Below, one piece after another: positions 58,701 through 64,000 of a DNA stretch of 64,000 nucleotides. The translations under genes were made by a program, and so were the position numbers. Source of the stretch: Membranipora membranacea. Lineage: Eukaryota > Bryozoa > Gymnolaemata > Cheilostomatida > Membraniporidae. The stretch spans positions 18,230,001 to 18,294,000 of the forward strand of contig OU612072.1 in NCBI GenBank assembly GCA_914767715.1, given 5' to 3'. The notes under the pieces were generated by a model. It had not been told where the DNA came from, did no database searches, and was given only the letters and a program-made list of their open reading frames with translations. Position 1 is the first letter of the stretch. Each line of letters starts with the position of its first letter.

Positions 58701-59770
58701 ACTTGTTCTTCAGTTGTAACAAGGAGGAAGTCCTTAACTCCCTGGTCATACTTAAACTACAAAGCTAAACATACCATCAAACGTTCACTAGTAGCTGCTG
58801 AATCTATTGCAATTTTCAAACACAATTTTACGTCATAATTGATTGAAAATTCGGCATTCAATCAGAACTACGAGTGCAAAATACTATTGCTTTGAGTCTA
58901 TACACAGTTGTACAACACTATAGCTACCACTTTTAGTTATTAACCAAGTCTCATAAGTCTTTGCATATCACATTTTAAGATTTCTTCAAGATTATATTTC
59001 TTATTAATTATGCACTAACATCTTTGTGACTTTTTCTTATTGTTTTTGTTTGGGTATTCTGTAAAACATTCTCATCGAATGAGTATTACCAAAAAATAAA
59101 GTTTATATATATATGTATATTATATCCATAGGTGCTTGCCTTTTATCATCTTATATAATTTTTTTTTGTTTATTGCTGTGGTTAAAGTGACAAACTTGTA
59201 TGAACACCGTTAAGCTGAGAGTTGGTTTCATCAAAAGTGTTAAAAAAGCATTCTCATAGGTTAACTTAGCAGTGGTTGTCACGGTCTTATTGCGAAAAAA
59301 TGATAGTAGTTTATTAAATACTTAGTTTAACCTTTCAGGCAGCTCGCACAGTCCACAGCTTCCCAGGGCCAGTATCTTCAGGTTTACCAGTTCGCACACA
59401 GCTGAGGGTAACACACCAGAGCTGAAACTACTCCTTCCTAGGTTTAACTTCTCCAAACAGCTCAGATTTGACATGCTGCAAAAGGGAAATAGTTTGGTTG
59501 TTATAAAATTCAATATCACGTGTATTATCCCAAGATCAAGATTTACTATATGAAATTATCCATATCCTGTTTTGATATATAGGATATCAGGCTGATGATA
59601 ATAGTGTATTGCATATTGGGTTTTACCTGGCAGGAAGCTCGCCCAGGCCACAGCTATACAGACTCAGTACCTTCAGGTTTACCAGCTCGCACACAGTTGA
59701 GGGTAATATCCCTGAAGTGAACTTATTTCCCTCTAAATATAACTCCTCCAAACAGCTCGGATTTGACATG
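28511..59770 (-). CDS. LRR-Roc-COR-caspase fusion protein with C-terminal CAAX box
   Basis: Minus-strand exons in order: LRR exons 59627-59770, 59332-59475, 57143-57286, 56348-56455, 56052-56195, 54961-55068 and 54665-54808; Roc-COR exon 32575-34568; linker 32054-32235; caspase exons 31564-31743, 31070-31310, 30332-30507, 29978-30087 and 28919-29150; tail exon 28511-28746. Every LRR exon starts with one base and ends with two bases of a codon, so any number can be joined in frame to the Roc exon. All later junctions agree in phase except 30332/30087 (one base off). At least about 1,420 residues are visible. The 5' end and start codon are not found and probably lie beyond 64 kb. ROCO proteins are multidomain GTPases that dimerise through COR; a caspase effector at the end suggests GTP-switched proteolysis or cell death (inference). 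The 20-kb intron before the Roc exon holds three large mobile elements. Whether the LRR exons and the catalytic exons share one transcript is inferred from phase, strand and domain order. Confidence 0.7.
28919..31743 (-). CDS. Caspase domain exons (p20 and p10) of the ROCO-caspase gene
   Basis: Exon 31564-31743 carries the p20 start: RGRALLISNKYE, then RKGSEHDHANMKLMLERFGF, a match to the caspase RGS-x-x-D...L..LGF pattern. Exon 31070-31310 has the catalytic His in LLITTHGSEG (codon near 31208) and the catalytic Cys in IFIQACSGG (codon 31077-31079), preceded by GKPKL. Exon 30332-30507 is the inter-subunit linker: acidic, with several Asp that could be cleavage sites, ending LTPADLFIC. Exon 29978-30087 has AYVSFRTGSLGSGFI, the p10 substrate-pocket strand, with R in place. 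Exon 28919-29150 has the p10 end, with VGQMPVERCTFTSGRRLYF. The active-site pentapeptide is QACSG rather than QACRG or QACQG. Length and order are those of a complete caspase. Confidence 0.88.
32054..32235 (-). CDS. Linker exon between COR and caspase
   Basis: In phase on both sides; 61 residues including one codon split across the 5' splice junction. Contains TEKTDIEEFVKGLDSSNTGH and ends MPLQKTILIHNQ. It is probably the pro-region just before the caspase p20 and looks mostly helical and charged. It does not match a death, CARD or DED fold by eye, though a diverged death fold cannot be excluded. Confidence 0.65.
32575..34568 (-). CDS. LRR-Roc-COR exon (664 codons)
   Basis: One long exon. 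Residues 1-65 give two or three further leucine-rich repeats (LEELDLAGNDL). Residues 95-260 form a Roc GTPase: P-loop GNKKAGKTSL at 103-112 (codons around 34,235-34,261), switch-II DFGG at 155-158 and the base-recognition THKD at 224-227, the form usual in Roc rather than NKxD. Residues about 270-660 match the size and position of a COR dimerisation region, with aromatic and His-rich patches (LFHHHHETKW) and a Cys/His cluster (FVCQFHCAHCLI) near the end that could bind metal. It ends at a GTAAGT donor at 32574. No kinase domain follows, unlike LRRK1/2; the organisation up to COR is closer to MFHAS1/MASL-type ROCO proteins. Confidence 0.9.
34604..35820. other. Intron sequence, no gene seen
   Basis: Start of the 20-kb intron of the ROCO-caspase gene. 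Holds a short ATTG tetranucleotide repeat near 34,853-34,875. No coding or RNA feature is supported. Confidence 0.5.
35825..38950 (-). mobile_element. Full-length APE-type LINE, apparently intact ORF
   Basis: One uninterrupted frame, 38845 to 35966 (959 residues from the MAQLLQPLFI start; 995 from an upstream in-frame ATG). Domains in order: a hydrophobic N-terminus, a basic linker (RSRKRGKRAG), an apurinic endonuclease-like domain (ITESWL, VMGDFN, LGSSDHYIM), then reverse transcriptase with FRPIALTS, LFLDFSSAFNTI, TPQGSVLSP and the catalytic YADD, then a C-terminal segment with LPSGRYRSLKYRTAWGKDSF. This is the single-ORF layout of the Jockey/CR1/L2/Rex1 group; the clade is not assigned. The 3' end has an AACC tandem tail at 35,826-35,850. 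It lies in the ROCO-caspase intron in the same orientation as the gene. The lack of stops suggests a recent insertion. Confidence 0.9.
38951..40095. other. Intron sequence between two LINEs
   Basis: No gene is seen. 38,990-39,070 and 39,240-39,370 contain reversed copies of shared phrases (GATGATGTGTGTTCTTTCCTC against GAGGAAAGAACATAAATCATC), so a small fold-back of about 380 bp (38,985-39,370) surrounds the LINE's 5' side. Confidence 0.45.
40096..41790 (-). mobile_element. Broken second LINE (CR1-like RT)
   Basis: A different, decayed LINE on the minus strand. RT pieces lie in several frames: 40997-41557 (fingers: VVPIPKNKTPSTYKDYRPIS), 40642-40956 (GAPKGTKIGPILWLIYVNDL), 40320-40586 (thumb, with SKCSQRLYLMRLLKR) and 40096-40260 (ends SKRQKTFSESY). 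The catalytic YADD is not found intact. At least three frame changes separate the pieces and the endonuclease is missing, so it is a dead 5'-truncated copy. The Lys in the first RT piece and the GT-K-IGP string match CR1-type elements better than the neighbouring LINE. Confidence 0.8.
42780..43316. repeat. Repeat copy A, split by the 10.3-kb transposon
   Basis: Paralogous to 58,440-58,935 and 62,456-63,130 (shared phrases such as TAGCTGCTGAATCTATTGCAA and GTAATACTGGAGCTACA). Homology resumes at 53,594 immediately beyond the transposon (GAGCTTTTGAATCTATT, then TTTTTACGTCTCCTGAGATTT). The intact copy at 62.9-63.1 kb therefore serves as an empty-site control. Confidence 0.8.
43317..44397 (+). 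repeat. Left terminal inverted repeat of the transposon
   Basis: Matches 52,508-53,593 in reverse over about 1.08 kb. Order from the tip: terminal 41 bp with GCGCGAAAACAACCCC, four 20-bp CTATTGTAAACTGTCC repeats (43,402-43,490), about 300 bp of unique sequence, then one and a half subterminal units with the GCGCGAAAACAACCAC motif near 43,826, 43,986, 44,168 and 44,332. Confidence 0.85.
44567..44655 (-). repeat. tRNA-like sequence inside the transposon
   Basis: The minus strand has TAGCTCAGTGTGTAGAGC (D arm/A box) and a perfect B box GGTTCGAATCC about 45 bp later, with a T stem that pairs. The acceptor stem pairs at only four of seven positions, and an anticodon arm is not clear unless a short intron is assumed. 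It is a tRNA-derived relic or a pol III promoter captured by the element. Confidence 0.5.
45255..49995 (+). CDS. Multi-exon gene carried by the transposon, function unknown
   Basis: Supported exons: about 45257-45390 (contains SNDEKHKHQYKNCSEC), about 45485-45779, 46184-46223, 46683-46864 (DQMLYTPYRIEDLKSLLPS), 47096-47307 (GDPPARAFQSGNQ then HLPCHCGID), 47621-47822 (VILHDLKSMI) and 48153-48397 (TLTILAMHNSTF). Phases agree across all junctions from 45779 to 48153. Less certain exons: about 48930-49127, 49330-49484 and 49671-49995 (MYHPPILELILRKYVGKEKA, Lys/Arg-rich). Cys/His pairs in the first and fifth exons could bind zinc. The general pattern (GD-PAR-F, LHDLK) resembles a multicopy uncharacterised protein family of aquatic invertebrates (memory only). 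It may be the transposase or a passenger. Lesions: a frame change near 45,637, an A9 tract at about 49,445-49,454 where the frame shifts, and a phase break at 48397/48930, so this copy may be inactive. An AATAAA lies at 50,099. Confidence 0.6.
50099..50104 (+). promoter_or_regulatory. Poly(A) signal of the transposon gene
   Basis: AATAAA 104 bp after the last open frame (stop near 49,995) and before the subterminal array. Confidence 0.55.
50580..53100 (-). repeat. Subterminal tandem array, about seven 353-bp units
   Basis: Units begin near 50,600, 50,956, 51,306, 51,659, 52,014, 52,366 and 52,721, with a partial unit at 53,070. Each unit has two copies of a GGTTGTTTTCGCGCGGC motif about 190 and 160 bp apart: one followed by TCATGAAC, the other by TTAAGCAAT. 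Some copies are altered (GCGCGACTC at 51,320, TTGCGCGG at 51,507 and 52,213, TCGCGTGG at 52,565). The last two or three units belong to the right inverted repeat; the inner ones have no counterpart on the left. The complement keeps a 60-78-codon open frame in most units, which follows from their near-identity and is not counted as a gene. Confidence 0.9.
52508..53593 (-). repeat. Right terminal inverted repeat of the transposon
   Basis: Reverse of 43,317-44,397, including the GGGGGACAGTTTACAATAGG tandem repeats at 53,417-53,500 and the terminal GCGCGGGGGACAG stretch. Confidence 0.85.
54665..54808 (-). CDS. LRR exon, copy 1 (144 nt)
   Basis: Two 24-residue leucine-rich repeats: MGQLVNLEELDLECTRFSSG and VLPSVVGELTSLKKLSICYC. 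GT-AG borders, one base in and two bases out. It differs from copy 2 only in a short patch of the first repeat (LDLECTR against LELNHNQ) and one more residue. Part of the ROCO-caspase gene by phase and strand. Confidence 0.8.
54961..55068 (-). CDS. Candidate 108-nt exon (degenerate LRR), first copy
   Basis: A 36-residue frame, MRKLRNLEELDYYFFQLRPQ and on, with the same phase class as the 144-nt exons, an acceptor-like CTGCAG context and a GTAGCA donor. Its near-identical twin at 56348-56455 is also open. Only the first half looks like an LRR, so it is either a diverged repeat exon or a decaying one. Confidence 0.45.
55323..55628 (-). mobile_element. SINE with tRNA-like core, about 305 bp
   Basis: The only major difference between duplicate units 54.07-55.16 kb and 55.17-56.55 kb, so it inserted after the duplication. 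On the minus strand it has ATGGCGCAATCGGTTAGCGC (A-box region) and GGTTCGAGCCC (B box). The tRNA-like core lies in the middle rather than at the 5' end. Confidence 0.65.
56052..56195 (-). CDS. LRR exon, copy 2 (144 nt)
   Basis: Two leucine-rich repeats, with LEELELNHNQFSSGVLPSVV and a LEDLPDR end. Same borders and phase as copy 1. Lies in a tandem duplicate of about 1.1 kb plus the SINE. Confidence 0.8.
56348..56455 (-). CDS. Candidate 108-nt exon, second copy
   Basis: Twin of 54961-55068, open in the same frame and with the same splice contexts. A third copy near 57,437-57,515 is cut off before its acceptor and cannot be used. Confidence 0.45.
57143..57286 (-). CDS. LRR exon, copy 3 (144 nt)
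   Basis: Two leucine-rich repeats; the first is identical to copy 2. The second has VVCELTSLKKLDIVYCLPED, the most diverged stretch among the three neighbouring copies. Same phase and borders. Confidence 0.8.
57516..57730. other. Break point beyond the LRR duplications
   Basis: Homology among the tandem units stops near 57,515, inside the third 108-nt exon copy. The sequence beyond is not repeated in this window. Confidence 0.45.
57731..57935 (+). mobile_element. tRNA-derived SINE
   Basis: The head resembles a tRNA (GGTGGCTCGATGGTTAGAGC, then GGTTCGAATCCCAC) with an anticodon region replaced by an inverted pair GACTTTCA/TGAAAGTC. About 110 bp of unrelated body follows (CAGGTGTGCTCCGACCTGCC). 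The acceptor stem is not paired, so it is not a functional tRNA gene. Confidence 0.65.
58246..58445 (+). mobile_element. Retrotransposon pol scrap, BEL/Pao-like
   Basis: An open stretch of about 65 codons with DKLIDVLSQDF, a Ser/Thr spacer, EFIKLMN and DGHETLPLPLK, resembling the segment just upstream of the reverse transcriptase in BEL/Pao elements. It ends at a TAA. A more decayed copy is at 62,330-62,450. In both places it sits directly before the same repeat, so the pair was copied together. Confidence 0.45.
58440..58935. repeat. Repeat copy B
   Basis: Paralogue of 42,780-43,316 and 62,456-63,000 (GCTGACTCCAGAAAAGCACA, TAGCTGCTGAATCTATTGCAA). No coding potential. It marks a larger duplication including LRR-region introns. 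Confidence 0.75.
59332..59475 (-). CDS. LRR exon, copy 4 (144 nt)
   Basis: Two leucine-rich repeats: MSNLSCLEKLNLGRSSFSSG and VLPSAVCELVNLKILALGSC, ending CELPER. Same length, phase and borders as copies 1-3 but clearly diverged; closest to copy 5. Confidence 0.8.
59627..59770 (-). CDS. LRR exon, copy 5 (144 nt)
   Basis: Two leucine-rich repeats: MSNPSCLEELYLEGNKFTSG and ILPSTVCELVNLKVLSLYSC, ending GELPAR. It is the most upstream LRR exon found in the window; the start of the gene is expected further right. Confidence 0.8.
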
Positions 59771-59920
59771 CTGGAAAAAGGAATGAACACAATTTTAAAA
59801 TCAATCATGGTTATGGGTTAAGTTAGTTCTTTACGACGATTGTATGTATTTGTTTTTAAGCATCCTGCTTAAAATTATCTCCAGGATGAACAGGTGTAAC
59901 CACTAGATTATCCAATGAGG

Positions 59921-60930
59921 GGGCTCCCTGCTCACAATTCTGTCTTCAATTTCTTCAGATAACATTTTAAAACTCTAATCTTCACAATAAATTCTTCAAA
60001 ACAACTGGACCCGAGATAAAACTGCTGTACCTAGGTGCAAACTGAGCCAGCAAGTTGATCAGCTAATGAAGGTGATCATTTTCTTCTAGACAATCAATGC
60101 ACCTGATGGGGCTCAAAGCCAGGATCCTGTGATCCAAAATCAGTAACACTGATGGGTTTTGGCATGGAGTTTTGGACAAAACTCCCTGGTTTTGGTTTGT
60201 TGTTGTGTGGAGTTGTCTGTTCAAACCAACAAAACCAACCTGAGTAGATAGCTCCAAGTTGTTTGACTGAATCCAGCCTACTTGAAATGGGGAAATCTTT
60301 TATTGATTTTTCATTTAAATATTTTCTTTAAATTTAAAATACACAATCTTCAATCTTCAGTAAAATACGCGGGAGCCCCAATTAGTGCTGAATATTCAAT
60401 AGACAATATATTATAATCAATTGAAACATGGTTGGCTAGTACTTTTTATATGGCCTCTATGGGGCTCCCCGCATATTTTACAGAAAATTGAAGATTGAGT
60501 GTTTTAAAGTTGAAGAAAAGATTTAAATGAAAAATCAATAAAAGATTTCCCCATTTCAAGTAGACTTGATTCAGTCCAACAACATTGAGTTATCTACTCA
60601 AGTTGGATTTTTTGGTTTGAACAGAGAACTCCAAACAATAACAAACCAAAACCCATCAGTGTTACCAGGGAGTTTGGGACCGAATTCCCTGATTTTGGAT
60701 CACAGGATCCTGGGTTTGAGCCCCACCAGGTGCATTGTTTGTCAAGAAAAATGATCACCTTCATTAACTATTAAACTTTCTGGCTCTGTTCTCACAAGCA
60801 TTAAGGTACTGCAGTTTTATATCGAGTCCAATTGAAGAATTAACTCTGAAGACTAGAGTTTTAAAATGGAAGATTGCTCTATTCTCTCTGAAGAAATTGA
60901 AGACATCATTGTGTGCAGGGAGCCTCTTCT
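59921..60930. mobile_element. Fold-back element, about 1.0 kb, nearly complete palindrome
   Basis: The left arm (GGGGCTCCCTGC at 59,921 to about 60,390) is matched in reverse by about 60,460-60,930; the centre is near 60,400-60,450. The arms share long blocks such as AATCTTTTATTGATTTTTCA and GGATCCTGTGATCCAAAATC with scattered mismatches. Inner copies of the tip sequence (GGGGCTCCC) flank the centre. No conserved gene. Confidence 0.75.
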
Positions 60931-62329
60931 ATGGTCAATGCCAACCACAGCTATGGATGTGGTCATCCAGTATCGGATCTTGTTAAGCTGAGGAAACTGG
61001 TAACTGGAGACTTGCAACCTAGAAACTTTCAGAAACTTCTAAAAACTTGTAGTGGAAACTTACCTCAGTTTACACACAGGCAATCATATGCGCCAGTTAG
61101 TGTGATGAATGAATGCAAACAGATGCTAGGACAGAAAAGAAAGATTCTTCTGAATTGTTGTGATTGGTTTTTGAGGTACTAGGGTGTTTACACAGCTGCA
61201 AGTAGTTGCTTGCCATTGCGCAGTCATGAAGAAACTAAGAAATCTACTCTGTGTAAACGCAGCTTTAGTCAACTGCAGGAGAGGTTTCACTATAAACTAT
61301 TATAGCAATACTGAAGTATGAAATAGTATATCATTATTAATATACTATGAATGAACAGGTATTGTAACGATGTTAGATAGCGCTGGCGTTAGGGGTTGGT
61401 AAACAGTGTTGTTATTTGTGCAAGGGACATTTCTGTTGCTATTTTCAGCAGATAATATAACTTAAATACTCTATAAATAGACTATAAGCCCTTGATCTGA
61501 CACTTCTTAACAATAGAATGCAGTACTCTTATCTTGTCACACCTCAGTTCATTAAAAGTATTTGCTGAATTGAGTGATTATCTCCTCCTGACGAAACTTT
61601 GAACTTCACTCTAGGGAAGTTTATTTATTGTAGGTGAATCAAACCCACATGTAATTATGTAATATACCAATATAAACCTAGTCTATGCACTATACAGGAT
61701 ATGCTTGGATTTTTCCTCTCATTACTTCTACATTAATCTTACTTCATATAGCCTAAGGTCCAATAATACACATTGTATGACCTTTTGTCAATGTCATGAA
61801 TGACCGCCCTTATTCAAAATGAATGAAATTCTGGCTGACATTTTCTTCACTACTTGGCAGTGAATATCTCTGCTCATGGGTATTTCCCAAACATGAGGCT
61901 ACTTTTCCCAGAGTCTGACTGGAAAACTCTCATACCTGGAGCAATATAGTAGGTGGCATGAATAGAAATCAATAGATATTGCAGTTTTAGTGCTCCAGTT
62001 GATTAACTTATAACACTCAAGGGCAGACAACTCCAGCAAGATCCTGCATTGTTCTCAGACTTTCTCTCGCCCGGTGGGCCGTCGGACGAGGGGCAAAAGT
62101 CTGGGGGGCTCAGACTAATATAAACCCAATGTGCCACAATAATATTTAAAAAAGAATTATTTCTCAAAGAAATCTACAAAAAACTGCCTTTACTAACAAA
62201 GTAATGTATTGCACACCTGTTTCAAATAGTCCGATCTCTTCCAAATTTTTGTTTGTTATTTAAAATAAGGCTTTCCAGATATGCCGATTTTTGCATCAAT
62301 GTAAATTGCATACAAGCACAAGACTTCAC
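60931..62329. other. Non-coding stretch
   Basis: No exon of the ROCO-caspase gene and no RNA gene could be supported here on either strand; only short chance frames. Confidence 0.45.
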
Positions 62330-63384
62330 AGATTTTGTTCCTTGTGAATCAGCCAAATCAACGAAAACAAAACAAAACAAAACACTCAAATCATTGATGG
62401 ACATGAAACTTTGCCATTACCTCTAAAATCAAAGCAAATGCAGAGCAGTAGTAGAACATAAAATTTTACAATTGGTGTGCTCAAAATTTAGATGTCCGCT
62501 GCTATATTGCTGACTCCAGAAAAACACAACTAACCTACAGATTTCAAAATTTTAAAAGTTCGATGTTCTAAACTTCTACAGATTGTATCTTGTCGTCAGC
62601 ATTGAGGTATGATGATTTCCTGAAGTACCAGATTAAGCTGTCTCTTGCTCAATTAGGCCTCTAACTAAGTCTTGGGTTACCATGTATTCACAAAATAAAT
62701 TCAATCACTTGTTCCTCAGTTGTAACAAGGAGGAAGTCCTTAACTCCCTGGTCATACTTAAACTACAAAGCTAAACAGACCATCAAACCTTCACTAGTAG
62801 CTGCTGAATCTATTGCAATTTTCAAACACCATTTTACGTCATAATTGATTGAAAAATTGGCATTCAATCAGAACTACGAGTGCAAAATACTATTGCTTTG
62901 AGTCTATACACAGTTGTCAATGGTTTGCTGTTTTAGTAATACTGGAGCTACATTGTTAAACAGCCCATCAAAATGATTACCAGCAGCTGTTGAATCTATT
63001 GCTATTTTCGAGGTTCTTACATATAGTTCAACTTATTTTTACGTCTCCTGAGATTTGAAAAACAATTATATACATCTTTCAGCCGATCATTGTTTCGGTC
63101 GGCACATTAGCTCATTACAAAACAGTCTAGTTTCATGTGTGAGTCCTTGAGACCAAGATTTTCAATTTCTTTTAGATTAACCATATCACCCTTTGATATT
63201 ACCATATATATAGAATATCATCTCTCCAGAGTTGAATGGCATTTCCTAAATAGCATGTTGTGAGTTACAAAACTTAGATTCCGAGAATTCTCAAATGATA
63301 TTGATAAATCCATCTTGGTGTTTTACTAGGGAGTAACAGGAGAACGGAGAAATAACTCCTGATGCTTTATAATGTATATGTCAT
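62330..63384. repeat. Repeat copy C with the intact paralogous site
   Basis: Contains the decayed BEL/Pao-like scrap (62,330-62,450) and the third repeat copy. The uninterrupted sequence GTTAAACAGCCCATCAAAATG...ATTACCAGCAGCTG...TTGAATCTATT at about 62,955-63,010 equals the two flanks of the 10.3-kb transposon joined. Confidence 0.75.
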
Positions 63385-64000
63385 ATCGGCACTGTCTATA
63401 TACAATCATACCCTCGGCACAATGGCCACCATTTCAGATTTGTAAAAAATATTTTTCTTGTCAGTATGTTCACCCCATGCTTGCGAATGGTATGGTTAAT
63501 GATTTGGCAACTGCATTATGTGAACAGCTAACAGAACATTGAATATAGTCAACCTAGAGCTCTCATACTCACACAATTACATAAGAATCAGTGCATCTTC
63601 AGCATTTTTACTAAAAGTATCCTCAGCAACACTTACAAGTTGAAGTTCTAGTCAATATAATCACGTTCTGTCTCTGCAAACCTTTTTTAAGCACCCACAT
63701 AGTCTTTTTCATTGAGATATCATCATGGACAGTTTGAAAATCATCAACATTTTTCTCTATTGATAGGCACCGTGTTTGCCTGACTAAATGACCTTGTAGC
63801 CACTCACTTTGTAGCTCATGCAATCAACTATTTGCTTATACACAGAGGGAATGTCCCTATCCCTCAAGCGTATGATATAAGCTTGAGATACTAGCTAGGT
63901 CAGGTCAAAACCTCAGATTTGGCCAATAAAACTAACTGTCCAGCAATTGATCTATTTCTTTTGGCAGATCAAATATAAAGCTTTTCACGTTTCCCTGATA
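63385..64000. repeat. Further copy of the LRR-region intron unit, cut by the window edge
   Basis: Matches 53,741-54,360 almost base for base (ACAATCATACCCTCGGCAC, GGCACCGTGTTTGCCTGACTA). By analogy more 144-nt LRR exons should follow just beyond 64 kb. Confidence 0.8.

Overview
The window looks like nuclear DNA of an invertebrate metazoan. It is AT-rich, its genes are split by GT-AG introns, and it holds APE-type LINEs, tRNA-derived SINEs, fold-back elements, a hAT-like element and a large DNA transposon. The gene families (an SLC35A-type nucleotide-sugar transporter, a RIG-I-like helicase, and a ROCO GTPase joined to a caspase) are animal ones. The sequence does not fix the phylum; a sponge, cnidarian, lophotrochozoan or lancelet would all fit.

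Layout. 1-134: a likely first exon of a minus-strand gene leaving the window. 0.35-7.2 kb: repeats (hAT-like composite, two fold-back elements, an internally deleted LINE). 8.2-15.5 kb, plus strand: an apparently intact nine-exon nucleotide-sugar transporter (375 aa, all exon phases agree). 19.5-25.1 kb, plus strand: exons of a RIG-I-like helicase, with missing pieces and an in-frame stop, probably a remnant. 28.5-59.8 kb, minus strand: a long gene whose exons encode leucine-rich repeats (five 144-nt exons plus two 108-nt exons), a 664-codon LRR-Roc-COR exon, a caspase domain (His and Cys present, active-site string QACSGG) and a Ser/Pro/Gln-rich tail ending in the CAAX box CVLL. Its large intron (34.6-54.7 kb) has taken in an intact-looking LINE (36.0-38.9 kb), a broken second LINE (40.1-41.8 kb) and a 10,277-bp DNA transposon (43,317-53,593). 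57.5-64 kb: more LRR exons, a SINE, a retrotransposon scrap, a 1-kb fold-back element, and the start of another copy of the duplicated LRR-region intron sequence.

Two things stand out. First, the LRR-Roc-COR-caspase-CAAX architecture: one predicted protein would combine a ligand-sensing repeat array, a GTPase/dimerisation switch, a protease, and a lipid-anchor signal. It lies convergent to RIG-I-like helicase exons, so the region may be an innate-immunity or cell-death locus (inference). Second, the 10.3-kb transposon: it has TGTAG...CTACA ends, a CCGG duplication confirmed by a paralogous empty site inside this window, about 1.08-kb inverted repeats, a lopsided array of about seven 353-bp subterminal units carrying a GCGCGAAAACAACC motif, and one multi-exon gene of a family I cannot name with certainty.
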